Counted from the first letter of the stretch, positions 27,701 to 37,810 are shown. The stretch: 64,000 bases of DNA from Lautropia sp. (GCA_030530775.1 JAUMUG010000010.1:1-64000), one strand, 5' to 3'. Notes: a model not told the origin generated them from the sequence alone. Translations and numbers: made by a program.

Positions 27701-27756
27701 CGCCACACATGGCCGCCACACTTCGGCACATACCCCAATAACAGGTGGCGTTTTTT
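27701..27756 (+). promoter_or_regulatory. Possible attenuator in the rplM leader
   Basis: GTGGCG at 27745-27750 is followed by six T. It can pair with CGCCAC at 27714-27719 or with the identical copy at 27701-27706 (both part of the repeat CGCCACAC). The T-run ends 12 bases before the rplM ATG. Autoregulation by L13 is only a hypothesis. Confidence 0.45.
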
Positions 27757-27768
27757 GCGTCAGGCAAC

Positions 27769-28197
27769 ATGAAGACTTTCTCTGCTAAAGCACACGAGGT
27801 TCAGCGCGACTGGTATGTCGTCGACGGTACGGATCGAGTGCTGGGCCGTCTCGCAGCCGAGATCGCCCGTCGCTTGCGTGGCAAGCACAAACCCGAATTC
27901 ACCCCGCATGTCGACACCGGTGATTACATCGTCGTCGTCAATGCTTCCCGTATCCGTGTGACCGGCACCAAGGCCGAAGACAAGGTCTATCACCGTCACA
28001 GCGGCTATCCCGGCGGTATCTCGTCGACCACCTTCGAAAAGATGCAGGCCCGTTTTCCGGGGCGAGCGTTGGAAAAGGCGGTCAAGGGCATGCTGCCGAA
28101 AGGCCCACTCGGCTACGCGATGATCAAAAAGCTGAAAGTGTATGCGGATGACAACCATCCCCATGCTGCTCAGCAGCCCAAGCCCCTGCAGTTCTGA
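27769..28197 (+). CDS. rplM: 50S ribosomal protein L13
   Basis: 142 residues, the normal length. It binds 23S rRNA early in large-subunit assembly. The sequence [41 protein letters not shown] and [13 protein letters not shown] are diagnostic. I used the ATG at 27769; an upstream in-frame start at 27745 lies inside the T-rich leader element. It is followed by rpsI after 20 bases in the universal L13-S9 operon, driven by the strong promoter at 27551. Confidence 0.98.
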   Translation: MKTFSAKAHEVQRDWYVVDGTDRVLGRLAAEIARRLRGKHKPEFTPHVDTGDYIVVVNASRIRVTGTKAEDKVYHRHSGYPGGISSTTFEKMQARFPGRALEKAVKGMLPKGPLGYAMIKKLKVYADDNHPHAAQQPKPLQF

Positions 28198-28217
28198 ATC
28201 CGGAGAGTCAGATCAAG

Positions 28218-28610
28218 ATGATCGGCGAATACAACTACGGCACTGGCCGACGCAAGACTTCTGTCGCCCGGGTATTCATCCGGCGCGGCGCTGGCAAGAT
28301 CACTATCAATGGCCGTGATCTGTCCGAGTACTTTTCCCGTGAAAGCGGCCGCATGATCGTGCGCCAGCCGCTGGCGGTGGCCGATGTGGCCAATGATTTC
28401 GATATCCGTGTGAATGTCCACGGTGGTGGTGAGTCGGGTCAGGCCGGCGCCGTCCGCCATGGCATCACCCGTGCGTTGATCGATTTCGACGAGACGCTGA
28501 AACCGGCATTGTCGTCCGCAGGTCTGGTGACCCGCGATGCGCGTGAAGTCGAGCGGAAGAAAGTGGGTTTCCGCAAGGCCCGGCGGCGCAAGCAGTTCTC
28601 GAAGCGTTGA
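28218..28610 (+). CDS. rpsI: 30S ribosomal protein S9
   Basis: 130 residues. The core [19 protein letters not shown] start, [19 protein letters not shown] and the basic C-terminal tail ending [11 protein letters not shown], which reaches the P-site tRNA, are all present. Second gene of the L13-S9 operon; an intrinsic terminator follows at 28681. Confidence 0.98.
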   Translation: MIGEYNYGTGRRKTSVARVFIRRGAGKITINGRDLSEYFSRESGRMIVRQPLAVADVANDFDIRVNVHGGGESGQAGAVRHGITRALIDFDETLKPALSSAGLVTRDAREVERKKVGFRKARRRKQFSKR

Positions 28611-28680
28611 TACGCTTTTTGCTGTTGCCGGCATGTCGGGCATGCCGTCTGCAGCAGTTTCAGGCAGTGTCGAATCGATG

Positions 28681-28702
28681 AAGGGCGCGCTGGCGCCCTT
28701 TG
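28681..28702 (+). terminator. Intrinsic terminator after rpsI
   Basis: Perfect 8-bp stem AAGGGCGC/GCGCCCTT with a GCTG loop, ending in TTTGT. It lies 70 bases past the rpsI stop. Confidence 0.75.
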
Positions 28703-28908
28703 TCGTGTCCGCGTTGTCGGTCATGCGTAGGTGGTTTGGGTGACAACGCGTGGTGTTCCGTCCCATGGCCAAGGGGGGCAGAAAGATTGGAGTGCTGCAT
28801 CACCGCGTGTCGCTTTCGTGATGGCTGTATCCCGGGCTTGTGGACATCTTGTGAACCTTGTGAAGACAGCTCGCCAGCTGTTCGATGGCGCTTTGCAACG
28901 AGGGCTGT

Positions 28909-29295
28909 ATGAAGCGTACTCGGCATAAATCCGTTCACCGCATCGGTCGCGGTGCATTGGTGGAAGGCTCTCTGCGTTTTTCGGGGCGTCTCGAGGTCGA
29001 GGGGCGCGTCAATGGTGCCATCATTGCCGAGGATGCCCGCGGCGGTGCGGTCAGAGTGGCATCCACCGGGCATGTCGAGGGCGAGATCGAGGCTGCGGTG
29101 GTACAGGTGGCGGGCACGGTGCGCGGTCCGATCCGGGCCAGCAAGCGACTCTATGTCCAGTCGGGGGCACGGCTCGATGGCGAGCTGCTTTACCGTGATC
29201 TGCAGCTGGAATTTGGTGCACTGGTGACAGGGTCTCTGAAATCTTACGACAGTGATGATGTAGGCTTGAAACTCGTGGCCATCGGCCGCAAGTAG
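28909..29295 (+). CDS. Bactofilin
   Basis: 128-residue polymer-forming cytoskeletal protein. The right-handed beta-helix repeats are visible as a regular series of valine/glycine turns (GSLRFSGRLEVEGRVNGAI, GHVEGEIEAAVVQVAGTVRGPI, LDGELLYRDLQLEFGALVTGSL). Bactofilins form filaments without nucleotide that organise envelope synthesis. A basic head (MKRTRHKSVHRIGRG) may interact with membrane or DNA. I used the ATG at 28909, which has CGAGGG upstream; an in-frame start at 28885 is possible. Confidence 0.88.
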   Translation: MKRTRHKSVHRIGRGALVEGSLRFSGRLEVEGRVNGAIIAEDARGGAVRVASTGHVEGEIEAAVVQVAGTVRGPIRASKRLYVQSGARLDGELLYRDLQLEFGALVTGSLKSYDSDDVGLKLVAIGRK

Positions 29296-29516
29296 TGTCG
29301 CAAAGGGCCAGGGTTCTCGAGTCGGGTAACCTGGGGATCGTCGTCGGTCACAGAGTGCGTCGGCCGCTGATGTCTGTCTGCACTGGGCCGTTGCAGTGTC
29401 CGTCATGGCGGCCACCAAAGGGCAGCAAGCCTTTGTGTCGGCTTTTCATCAAAGAATGCAGTGCCGCAGGTGCCTGACGGTTGCCTGTGTCGTTGTCTAT
29501 CAGGAGTGATTTCCGA

Positions 29517-29870
29517 ATGTCTGAAGTTGCAGAAATGCCTGCTCCGCTCTTGTTTACCGACAGTGCGGCCGGAAAGGTCGCCGAGTTGATCGCGGAAGAG
29601 GGGAATCCGGAGCTGAAGCTGCGGGTCTTCGTGCAGGGCGGTGGCTGTTCGGGCTTCCAATACGGTTTTACTTTCGACGAGGAAGTGGCCGAGGATGATA
29701 CGGTGATGGAGAAGAATGGCGTGACGCTGTTGATCGACGCCATGAGCTATCAGTATCTGGTCGGCGCCGAGATCGATTACAAGGATGATCTGCAGGGAGC
29801 GCAGTTCGTCATCAAGAACCCCAATGCCACCACGACCTGTGGTTGCGGCTCGTCCTTCTCGGCGGGTTGA
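29517..29870 (+). CDS. erpA: Iron-sulfur cluster insertion protein ErpA
   Basis: 117-residue A-type carrier that hands Fe-S clusters to apo-enzymes such as IspG/IspH. The three cluster cysteines are in [11 protein letters not shown] and [45 protein letters not shown] is typical of ErpA. AGGAG lies about 10 bases before the ATG at 29517. Convergent with anmK downstream. Confidence 0.95.
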   Translation: MSEVAEMPAPLLFTDSAAGKVAELIAEEGNPELKLRVFVQGGGCSGFQYGFTFDEEVAEDDTVMEKNGVTLLIDAMSYQYLVGAEIDYKDDLQGAQFVIKNPNATTTCGCGSSFSAG

Positions 29871-30073
29871 GTTTGGCAGGAAGAGAACAGGGGGCTTCGG
29901 TGGGCCCCTCCGACCTCTCTCTCGGCACCACGACCCGCACGTTTACCGTTCTGGTGCCCGTAGTGTGGCGGGCTGCTGTTTATCGGGTGCAGTGGCAGTC
30001 AGCGTATCGACGGTTGCCCGTGGCGATATGGGGGCGGACTGGCCGTTTCGGTTGTCTGGCGGTTGTAGGTCTT

Positions 30074-31324
30074 TCAGCGAGGGTCTGAAGGACGTGGAGG
30101 TGCCGCATGCCAGGCGCCCAGGATGCTGTCGTGCAGAGCGCCCGTGATCGATGTGAGCTCGATGGGCTGGCCATGGACTCGCTGTCGGGCCAGCCAGGCA
30201 AAGCCGGCGGCTTCGACGAACTGCGGTGCAATGCCCAGTTCGGCAGTGGAGGTGATACGGATGTCGGGACCCACCGCGCGCTGCAGTTCCGCCATCAGGT
30301 GTTGATTTTCGGCGCCGCCGCCGCAGACGTGGACGGCCGCGAGCCCGGCGGACCGGATCGCGCTGGCCGCGCTTTCCGCCGTCAGCGCGGCCAGGGTCGC
30401 CTGCACGTCCTGTGGGGTGATGTTCCGGTGTGGCCGGGACTGCTTTTGGTCTATCGTGTGGTTGGTGTCGTCCAGGCAGGCATGCTTGGCGGCTGTCGAT
30501 GATACCGCGGGATGACCGGCTTGCTGCAGGCGTTGCTCCAACCAGCCCAGATTGAAGAGATCACGCCCCGTGCTTTTGGGGGGTGGGGCGCTGAAGTAGG
30601 GTTCCTGCAGCAATTGCGCCAGCAAATCCGGCAATACCGATCCCGATGCGGCCCATTGGCCCCGATCGTCAAAGCGGGTGCCACGATGGCATTCACTCCA
30701 CTGGTCGAGCAGGGTGTTGGCTGGGCCGGTATCGAAGCCCATGACGTGCATGTTCGTTCCGGTATTGTCGAGAATGCTGAGGTTGGCTATGCCGCCGAGG
30801 TTGAGGATGCCGTAGCGACCGGGCAGGTTTCCAAAGAGCAGGGCGTGAAAGGCAGGCATCAGTGGTGCCCCCTGCCCGCCGACGGCCAAGTCGGCGCTGC
30901 GCAGGTCGTGGATGACATCGATGCCGGTCAGTGCGGCCAGACGGGCAGCATTCAACAATTGCAGGCTGTAGCCCGAGTCTGGAGCGTGACGGACGGTCTG
31001 GCCATGGGCGCCGATGGCGCGGACTTGGCTGGGGGGCAGCCCGCTGCTGCGTAACAGTGCCTGCAGGCAATCGGCATACAAGTCGGCCAGCTGGTTGGCC
31101 GCCAGCGCGCCACGGGCCAGCTCATTGGGTCCAGGCTGCTGCAGGACGGTCAGTTGCCGGCGCAGGGCTTCGGGCATCGGTACCGACGCCGTGGCCAGAG
31201 TGCGCCGGATTCGTCCCGGGGCATCAAAAGCGAGCAGTACACCGTCCACGCCGTCCATGCTGGTGCCGGACATCAGGCCGGCAAAGATTTCGGATGTGTC
31301 TGGGGCGTGCTGACCGCAGTGCAT
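30074..31324 (-). CDS. anmK: Anhydro-N-acetylmuramic acid kinase
   Basis: 416 residues. Phosphorylates and opens anhydroMurNAc to MurNAc-6-phosphate during cell-wall recycling. The phosphate-binding start GLMSGTSMDGVDGVLL, GAHGQTVRHAPD, FDTGPANTLLDQW and VCGGGAENQHLM are diagnostic. It is longer than the usual 360-375: besides a short N-terminal extension there is a polar insertion of about 25 residues (around 30421-30510) just before DVQATLAALTAESA. It follows the M23 peptidase gene in the same direction, a common pairing of wall metabolism genes. Confidence 0.94.
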   Translation of the reverse strand: MHCGQHAPDTSEIFAGLMSGTSMDGVDGVLLAFDAPGRIRRTLATASVPMPEALRRQLTVLQQPGPNELARGALAANQLADLYADCLQALLRSSGLPPSQVRAIGAHGQTVRHAPDSGYSLQLLNAARLAALTGIDVIHDLRSADLAVGGQGAPLMPAFHALLFGNLPGRYGILNLGGIANLSILDNTGTNMHVMGFDTGPANTLLDQWSECHRGTRFDDRGQWAASGSVLPDLLAQLLQEPYFSAPPPKSTGRDLFNLGWLEQRLQQAGHPAVSSTAAKHACLDDTNHTIDQKQSRPHRNITPQDVQATLAALTAESAASAIRSAGLAAVHVCGGGAENQHLMAELQRAVGPDIRITSTAELGIAPQFVEAAGFAWLARQRVHGQPIELTSITGALHDSILGAWHAAPPRPSDPR

Positions 31325-31472
31325 GACGCTGGTGTGCTGAGAGTTGGAAGTTCGTGGTCCGCGGCCCGGCAGTGGGCGCCATGGGGCGAAAAGCGGAGCG
31401 GAGCAGCGGGTGCGGTCAACGCTCGGACCGCGGGTTTGCTATGGCTCGAGCCTCCAGCGCACCGAGCCGAGG

Positions 31473-32771
31473 CTATTCGAAGCTGGCGACATTGACGGCT
31501 TCTTGCCAGCGCATCAGGTCGATCAGCTTTTCGGCCGATGCCCGCAACTGAATCTGGCTGGTGGCATCCAGTGGTTGCGAAGGCTGAGGCAGCATGGTGG
31601 TTGGATCGATCTGCTTGCCGTTGAGCAGGAACTCGAAGTGCAGATGCGGTCCGGTGGCCCAGCCGGTCTGGCCTACTTCCCCGATGATCTGGCCTTGCTT
31701 GACCGTGTCACCCAGGTTCAGGTTGTTGGCAAAGCGGTGCATGTGGGCATACAGTGTGCTCTGGTTGTCATCGTGCTTGACGATGACGACCTTGCCGTAG
31801 CCGCGCTGGTTACCGATGTATTCGACGACGCCGTCACCGACGGTACGGATCTTGGTGCCGGTGGGGGCGGCGTAGTCGACACCTTTGTGTACGCGCCAGT
31901 CACGGAAGACCGGGTGACGCCGGCCCAGTGAAAATCCGGAGCTGATACGGGTATATTCGAGCGGCGAGCGCAGGAAGCGGCGTTTCAGTGCCTGGCCATC
32001 GAAGCTGTAGTAATCGCCGTTGCCATCGGCACGGTCGAACCACAGCGCGTCCAGCCGTTTGTCGCCGGACAGGTATTCGACGGCCAGAATGCGGCCAGGC
32101 TGGCCTTCACTGACCGATTCGGGGTCGACGTACATTTCGTAGACCAGCCGGATGCGATCACCCTTCTTGACTTCACGGTGGAAGTCGATGTCCGAGCCGA
32201 AGACTTCGGCGATGCGGGCCGTGATGGCCGAGGGAATGCCGGCTGCATCGGTGGCGGAAAACAGCGTGGTGACGACTTTGGCCGAGCGCGTGACCAAATG
32301 GCGTTCCAGCGGGTAGTCCTGCAACTGGGCCGTCCATTTGCCACTCTTGCGGCTCAGGAACAGGCGCTGCGGGGTGGAACGGCCGGGGTTGGTCAGCGGC
32401 AGAGGATAGGTCAGGGTCTGGATCCGGTTGTTGCCATCGAGTTCGGCGTGAACCGGGGTGCCGGGCTGAAGGCTCAGCATTTTGCGAGCCGTGGGATTGG
32501 TTCGGATGAAGTCGGTCAGTACGTGGTCCTGCTGGCCGAATTTGCGCATCAGGCTACCGAGGGATTCACCACGGGCCACCTTGACCTGGCGGCGAAAGGC
32601 GCCGGATGCTGTGGTTTCGATGGCTTCTGGCTTGAGCGTGACCGGCTCGATGATGCGGGCGTGCGGCGGCGGCTCTTCGGTCAACGGTGCGACGGCGAAG
32701 GCGGTCAGAGTGGCTACCGACAGTGCGGCGCCGATTGCAGAGGTGAGTCGTTTGCCAGGAGACGTGTGCAT
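31473..32771 (-). CDS. M23-family LytM-type peptidoglycan endopeptidase
   Basis: About 432 residues from the ATG at 32771, which begins with a positively charged N-region and hydrophobic core (KRLTSAIGAALSVATLTAFAV), a signal peptide or anchor. An upstream in-frame extension to 33095 exists but lacks a ribosome site. A LysM/OapA-like segment (VARGESLGSLMRKFG) precedes a middle linker and the zinc LytM domain with HKGVDYAAPTGT and GPHLHFEF metal histidines. It should cut peptide cross-bridges in the periplasm. It is divergent from tyrS and upstream of anmK. Confidence 0.9.
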   Translation of the reverse strand: MHTSPGKRLTSAIGAALSVATLTAFAVAPLTEEPPPHARIIEPVTLKPEAIETTASGAFRRQVKVARGESLGSLMRKFGQQDHVLTDFIRTNPTARKMLSLQPGTPVHAELDGNNRIQTLTYPLPLTNPGRSTPQRLFLSRKSGKWTAQLQDYPLERHLVTRSAKVVTTLFSATDAAGIPSAITARIAEVFGSDIDFHREVKKGDRIRLVYEMYVDPESVSEGQPGRILAVEYLSGDKRLDALWFDRADGNGDYYSFDGQALKRRFLRSPLEYTRISSGFSLGRRHPVFRDWRVHKGVDYAAPTGTKIRTVGDGVVEYIGNQRGYGKVVIVKHDDNQSTLYAHMHRFANNLNLGDTVKQGQIIGEVGQTGWATGPHLHFEFLLNGKQIDPTTMLPQPSQPLDATSQIQLRASAEKLIDLMRWQEAVNVASFE

Positions 32772-33174
32772 GCGGACGGTCGGAATCGGGCTGCCCGACC
32801 GTCTGTTCTCGGACAGTCGGGGAGAAAAGTGGGCAGCCGCCTGATAGCCTCGGCTAGAATCCGAGAAGAGCAGAGGCGGGTTACCCATTTGGCCGACTGG
32901 CGTTTCCCGCCGGACAGATTGGCCCGTTTTCTTCTTGCCAGAGGAAAGACGGGGCCTATCGGAGGTTTCCGGGCGCGCCACTTCCACACGCCGGACGGCC
33001 GCTTGGGGCGACGGTTGGACGAAGGTGGAAAGGCGCAGGAACCCCTTGATGCTCGGGATCATGTCGGACGGCCTAGATTCTAACGTCAAACGCACGAGAG
33101 GAAGTCAGTCTTTTGGCACCTGTTCACAAACAGGCTTTTACATAGTCATAACATTCGCACATTTTTGAAGCTTT
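32772..33174. other. Divergent promoter region between the M23 peptidase and tyrS
   Basis: Either a gene-free region or partly the 5' end of the peptidase frame, which stays open to 33095. An AT-rich stretch at about 33118-33174 just before tyrS is the likely promoter area. No other feature is evident. Confidence 0.5.
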
Positions 33175-34398
33175 ATGTCCTCCAGTGATCAGGTGAAACA
33201 GACCGTCGAACAATCCTTGGACCTCATCAAGCGAGGCATCGATGAATTGCTGGTCGAAAGCGAACTGGCCGACAAACTCGAGCGCAGTGCTGCGACTGGC
33301 CGGCCGCTCCGGATCAAGCTGGGGCTGGACCCGACTGCGCCGGACCTGCACCTGGGTCATACGGTGGTGCTGAACAAGTTGCGGCAGTTGCAGCGGCTCG
33401 GGCATCAGGTGATCTTTCTGATCGGGGATTTCACCGCTTCGATCGGGGATCCTTCCGGCCGGAATGCCACCCGCCCACCGCTGACGAAGGAGCAGATCGA
33501 GGAAAATGCGCAGACCTATTTCGCGCAGGCCAGCCTGGTACTCGACCCCGCATCGACCGAAATCCGTCACAACTCGGCCTGGTGCGACCGGTTGGGCACC
33601 CGGGGCATGATCCAGTTGGCTTCACGTTACACGGTGGCCCGCATTCTGGAGCGGGACGACTTCAGCAAGCGCCTGAAGGGCGGCCTGCCGATTTCAGTGC
33701 ATGAAATGCTCTATCCGCTGTTGCAGGGCTATGATTCGGTGGAGCTGAAGGCCGATCTGGAACTGGGCGGCAGCGATCAGAAATTCAACCTGCTGGTCGG
33801 ACGCGAGCTGCAGCGTGAGTATGGGCAGGAACCGCAGTGCGTGCTGACCATGCCGTTGTTGGAAGGGCTGGATGGTGTCGAGAAGATGTCCAAGTCCAAA
33901 GGCAACTACATCGGTATCACCGAGCCGGCCAATACGATGTTCGCCAAGCTGCTGTCGCTGTCCGACGACACGATGTGGCGATATTTCCTGCTGCTGTCCT
34001 TCCGGCCGGTGGCGGAGATCGAGCGGCTGAAGGCCGAGTGCCGCGGGGGGCGCAATCCGAAGGAAGTCAAGGTGTTGCTGGCCAAGGAGCTGGTCGATCG
34101 CTTCCATGGCGCCGGCGCCGGTGATGCCGCCGAGCAGGATTTCGAGCTGCGTGCCCGAGGTGGTATTCCCGATGAAGTGCCCGAGTGCCGGCTGGAGGGA
34201 GCGCCGCTGGGTATCGTCGAGGTGTTGCGGCGCAGCGGGCTGGTGCCGTCGAACTCCGAGGCGGGACGCATGCTGGCGCAGAATGGCGTGCGGGTCGATG
34301 GTTCGGTGGTGACCGACCGCGGCCTGAGCTTAGCGGTCGGCAGCTATGTGCTGCAGGTCGGCAAACGCAAGTTCGTTCGTGTCCATCTGGGCCGATGA
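33175..34398 (+). CDS. tyrS: Tyrosyl-tRNA synthetase
   Basis: 407-residue class I synthetase that charges tRNA-Tyr. ATP-binding HLGH (about 60-63, in LDPTAPDLHLGHT) and KMSKS (VEKMSKSKGN) are present, and the C-terminus is an S4-like RNA-binding domain (NSEAGRMLAQNGVRVDGSVV). The sequence belongs to the shorter-spaced TyrRS type common in Burkholderiales and Pseudomonas. Its stop overlaps the next gene as ATGA. Confidence 0.97.
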   Translation: MSSSDQVKQTVEQSLDLIKRGIDELLVESELADKLERSAATGRPLRIKLGLDPTAPDLHLGHTVVLNKLRQLQRLGHQVIFLIGDFTASIGDPSGRNATRPPLTKEQIEENAQTYFAQASLVLDPASTEIRHNSAWCDRLGTRGMIQLASRYTVARILERDDFSKRLKGGLPISVHEMLYPLLQGYDSVELKADLELGGSDQKFNLLVGRELQREYGQEPQCVLTMPLLEGLDGVEKMSKSKGNYIGITEPANTMFAKLLSLSDDTMWRYFLLLSFRPVAEIERLKAECRGGRNPKEVKVLLAKELVDRFHGAGAGDAAEQDFELRARGGIPDEVPECRLEGAPLGIVEVLRRSGLVPSNSEAGRMLAQNGVRVDGSVVTDRGLSLAVGSYVLQVGKRKFVRVHLGR

Positions 34399-35282
34399 CG
34401 ATGTCGATGCAGCAACGGACACCTGGCGAGCCGAGACAGGAGCGCTTGCTTGTGGAGGCTTCGGTCGATGGGACGGCGGATTCCGGGCCGGATGAACGGT
34501 CCGGGCAGGCACGGAGGTTCCCGTCGTCCGCCGGTGGGCTGGTGACCGGGAGGCGGTCGGCCGTGACGGACGGGCTGGGAGCGCTGACTGCGTTGGCCAC
34601 TCTGCCGGCTGCCGATGAGACCGTGCTGTTGCTGGTGCGTCATGGCGAGACCGACTGGAATATGGACCGCCGGATTCAAGGGCAGTTGGATTTGCCCCTG
34701 AACGACGTTGGCGAGCAGCAGGCCATGGCCGCTGCCGCCCGTTTCGAACCGGGTATGGTCGATGTGCTCTATACCAGTGATCTGCAGCGGGCCGCCAGCA
34801 CGGCGGCGCCCATCGCCAGGCGGCTGGGGCTGCGGGTATGGGCCGATACCTGCTGGCGTGAGCGGCATTTCGGTGAATTTCAGGGCTGGCGCTATCAACA
34901 GATTGCCGAGCAGTGCCCGGAGGTCTTTGCACGGATGGAGGCGCGTGACCCGGAGCAGGATCTGTCGGGAGGAGAAAGTCTGGACGCCTTTATGCAACGG
35001 GTGCGTGCCGGGTTGGCGCAGATCGTGGCGCGTCATCTCGGTCAACGGGTCGTACTGGTCAGTCATGGTGGTGTGCTCGACTGCATCTATCGGCAGGCGA
35101 CCGGCATACTCCTGAGCGCACCACGGTCATTTCCGGTCTACAACGCCAGTCTCAACAGTCTGCGCTGGAAGGATGGGCGCTGGCAGGTCGAGGTCTGGGC
35201 CGATATCGGCCATCTGGTCGACAGTCGGGATGAGCTGGATCCACGGCAGAGGGCTTCGCAGCGCGCCGGTCGGATCGGCTGA
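34395..35282 (+). CDS. Histidine phosphatase (phosphoglycerate-mutase-like)
   Basis: 295 residues from the ATG at 34395. The catalytic RHG triad segment VLLLVRHGETDWNMDRRIQGQLDLPLNDVG begins near residue 75, and the second histidine is in VVLVSHGGVLDCIYR. Unusually, about 70 residues of polar low-complexity sequence precede the fold, which normally starts near residue 5. It is translationally coupled to tyrS. Substrate unknown; relatives include alpha-ribazole phosphatase and general phosphomonoesterases. Confidence 0.88.
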   Translation: MTMSMQQRTPGEPRQERLLVEASVDGTADSGPDERSGQARRFPSSAGGLVTGRRSAVTDGLGALTALATLPAADETVLLLVRHGETDWNMDRRIQGQLDLPLNDVGEQQAMAAAARFEPGMVDVLYTSDLQRAASTAAPIARRLGLRVWADTCWRERHFGEFQGWRYQQIAEQCPEVFARMEARDPEQDLSGGESLDAFMQRVRAGLAQIVARHLGQRVVLVSHGGVLDCIYRQATGILLSAPRSFPVYNASLNSLRWKDGRWQVEVWADIGHLVDSRDELDPRQRASQRAGRIG

Positions 35283-35645
35283 GCCGCGGCGGATGGCGGG
35301 TTCACGGTCTTCGGACTCGTGCTGGCACAAGTGATGGGGTTTGGCTAAACTCGTCACTCTGGGCGCGACTGGCGTGGGTAGAGAACTGCCGGGGAACGTC
35401 CAGGGGGTTGGGCGGCAGCAATCGCCGGTGCAGGAAATGGCGCCACCACCGTGCGCGGCATGTGATGGGTGCTCTGGCCGACTGGCAGTGCCGTAGCGGC
35501 CGTCATGGGGTAGGGCGCGGGTGACGTGCTCCGACGTGCTTGGTTTGCTGTCCGTGATCTTTCCGCTGCCCGGGCTCCCAGGTCATCGTGTTGTACCTGT
35601 CGTCCGCCTGGGCAGGAGTTGTCTGATGTATAGGGAGTGCTCACC
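35283..35645. other. Intergenic region upstream of glyA
   Basis: No supported gene. It should carry the glyA promoter. I looked for a tandem glycine-riboswitch pattern and did not see one. Confidence 0.5.
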
Positions 35646-36890
35646 GTGTTTGACAGAAAACAAACGCTCGCCCAGGTCGATCCCGCGTTATGGGATGCCG
35701 TGTGCCATGAAAATCAGCGGCAGGAAGCCCATATCGAGCTGATCGCTTCGGAAAACTACACCAGCCCGGCCGTGATGGAGGCCCAGGGCAGCCAGCTGAC
35801 CAACAAGTATGCCGAGGGTTACCCCGGCAAGCGCTACTACGGCGGCTGCGAGTTCGTCGATCTGGCCGAGCAGCTGGCGCTGGAACGGGTCAAGCAGCTG
35901 TTCGGTGCCGAGGCCGCCAACGTGCAGCCCAATTCCGGTTCGCAGGCCAATCAGGGGGTACTGTTGGGGCTGGCCAGGCCGGGTGACACCATTCTGGGCA
36001 TGTCGCTGGCCATGGGCGGCCACCTGACCCACGGCTCGCCGGTCAATATGTCGGGCAAGTGGTTCAATGTCGTTTCTTACGGTCTGAACGAGGCCGAAGA
36101 AATCGATTACGACGAGATGGAGCGGCTGGCGCATCAGCACAGGCCTCGTATCATCATCGCAGGCGCCTCGGCCTATTCGCTGGTGATCGACTGGGCGCGC
36201 TTCGCCAAGGTGGCCAAGGATGTCGGTGCGATTTTCATGGTGGACATGGCGCACTATGCCGGTTTGATCGCCGGTGGCGTCTATCCGAACCCGGTGCCGC
36301 ACGCCGATGTGGTGACCTCGACGACCCACAAGAGCTTGCGTGGTCCACGTGGCGGTTTCATTCTGATGAAGCCCGAGCACGAAAAGGCGATCAATTCGGC
36401 GATCTTCCCGGGGCTGCAGGGTGGTCCCCTGATGCATGTGATCGCCGGCAAGGCGGTGGCCTTCAAGGAGGCGTTGGAGCCTGCCTTCAAGATCTATCAG
36501 CAGCGGGTGGTCGAAAACGCCTCCGTACTGGCCAGGACGCTGACTGACAAAGGGTTCCGGATCGTTTCCGGTCGCACCGAGTCGCATGTGATGCTGGTCG
36601 ATCTGCGTTCGCGCGGCATCACCGGCAAGGACGCCGAGGCGGCACTGGGGCGGGCACACATCACTGTCAACAAGAACGCGATTCCGAACGATCCCGAGAA
36701 GCCCTTTGTGACCAGCGGCATCCGTATCGGTTCACCGGCGATGACGACCCGTGGTTTTGGCGTGGAGGAGGCTGCGCTGGTTGCCGAGCTGATCACCAGC
36801 GTGCTGGATCGTCCGAACGACGAAGCGCACCTCGCCAAGGTTCGTGAACGGGTCGATGCGTTGACGGCCCGTTTCCCGGTTTACGGCTGA
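35646..36890 (+). CDS. glyA: Serine hydroxymethyltransferase
   Basis: 414-residue PLP enzyme converting serine plus tetrahydrofolate to glycine plus 5,10-methylene-THF. The PLP lysine is in [54 protein letters not shown] is diagnostic. I chose the GTG at 35646 (MFDRKQTL), 8 bases after AGGGAG, rather than the GTG at 35637. The nrdR-rib operon follows 257 bases later in the same direction, as in many Burkholderiales. Confidence 0.97.
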   Translation: MFDRKQTLAQVDPALWDAVCHENQRQEAHIELIASENYTSPAVMEAQGSQLTNKYAEGYPGKRYYGGCEFVDLAEQLALERVKQLFGAEAANVQPNSGSQANQGVLLGLARPGDTILGMSLAMGGHLTHGSPVNMSGKWFNVVSYGLNEAEEIDYDEMERLAHQHRPRIIIAGASAYSLVIDWARFAKVAKDVGAIFMVDMAHYAGLIAGGVYPNPVPHADVVTSTTHKSLRGPRGGFILMKPEHEKAINSAIFPGLQGGPLMHVIAGKAVAFKEALEPAFKIYQQRVVENASVLARTLTDKGFRIVSGRTESHVMLVDLRSRGITGKDAEAALGRAHITVNKNAIPNDPEKPFVTSGIRIGSPAMTTRGFGVEEAALVAELITSVLDRPNDEAHLAKVRERVDALTARFPVYG

Positions 36891-37147
36891 TTCGACGGCG
36901 ACGGCGAGGGAGAGGGCGTGTTCGGGCGTTCGGGCAAACGTCCGGACGGCAGTGGGAGACGGCGATGTGACTCGCTGCACGAGGCACATCGCGTCGGCCA
37001 GGTCGGCTGCAGAAGGCCGGTCTGTCGCCTGTGTCATGGACCCGTGGGCCGGGCCTGGGCCGCGCGCCCGATGTCATGGGTCGGTCAGACATGTTTTGCA
37101 GTACAGGCGTACGGCGCTGGTGGGTGGATTGAATGAGATAATGGGCC

Positions 37148-37810
37148 ATGCACTGCCCCTTTTGTAACCACTCCGAAACCCAGGTGATGGAAACCCGTGA
37201 ATTGGACGGGGGCGCCAGTATCCGGCGCCGCCGTCGTTGTGGCGGGTGTGATCGTCGGTTCACCACTTACGAGCGCGTCGAGCTGTCGATGCCGGACGTT
37301 TTGAAGAGCGATGGCCGGCGTGTGCCTTATCAGCGGGACAAGCTGGCCTTTTCGATGAAGCTGGCGTTACGCAAGCGGCCGGTGTCGGACGAGGCGCTGA
37401 ATGCTGCGCTCGACCAGGTCGAATCACGCCTGTTCAAGCTGGGCGCTCGCGAAATCGCCAGCGCCACCATCGGGGAACATGTGATGGATGTGCTCCGTTC
37501 GCTCGATACGGTGGCCTATGTACGCTTCGCATCGGTTTATCGCAAGTTCGAGGATCTCGAAGCCTTCGCCAGTGTCATCCAGGAGATTGCGCCGTATGGG
37601 GCCGAACGCGCTGCCGGCCGGGGAGATGGACCGGCGGCGAGGGAGGATGGGCATGGTATCGGGGCGGCAGGTGACGTGCTTGAGGTATCCACATCCAGGG
37701 CGACGACGAGGCAGGTGTCGGCTGGAGCAGGCGGCGGTTCATCCGTTTCCGAGGCCGCTCCTGCCGAACCCGTGCGAACCGGGTCGACGCCTGGAAAAGG
37801 AAGGCGCTGA
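37148..37810 (+). CDS. nrdR: Transcriptional repressor NrdR with an extended C-terminus
   Basis: NrdR represses ribonucleotide reductase genes when dATP is high. The zinc ribbon CPFC...CGGC (3-6, 31-34) and the ATP-cone (PDVLKSDGRRVPYQRDKLAFSMKLALRKRPV, about 49-140) are complete. The protein is 220 residues against the usual 150-165: everything after about residue 153 is a Gly/Ala/Ser-rich low-complexity tail with no recognisable domain. It overlaps ribD as TGATG, so it is coupled to the riboflavin genes. Confidence 0.95.
   Translation: MHCPFCNHSETQVMETRELDGGASIRRRRRCGGCDRRFTTYERVELSMPDVLKSDGRRVPYQRDKLAFSMKLALRKRPVSDEALNAALDQVESRLFKLGAREIASATIGEHVMDVLRSLDTVAYVRFASVYRKFEDLEAFASVIQEIAPYGAERAAGRGDGPAAREDGHGIGAAGDVLEVSTSRATTRQVSAGAGGGSSVSEAAPAEPVRTGSTPGKGRR

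Noticed and set aside
35283..35645. Glycine riboswitch upstream of glyA
   Set aside because: I did not find the paired conserved glycine-aptamer core in this stretch.
36891..37147. FMN riboswitch before the nrdR-rib operon
   Set aside because: No multi-stem FMN (RFN) element pattern is visible, and the rib genes are coupled to nrdR rather than led by their own leader.
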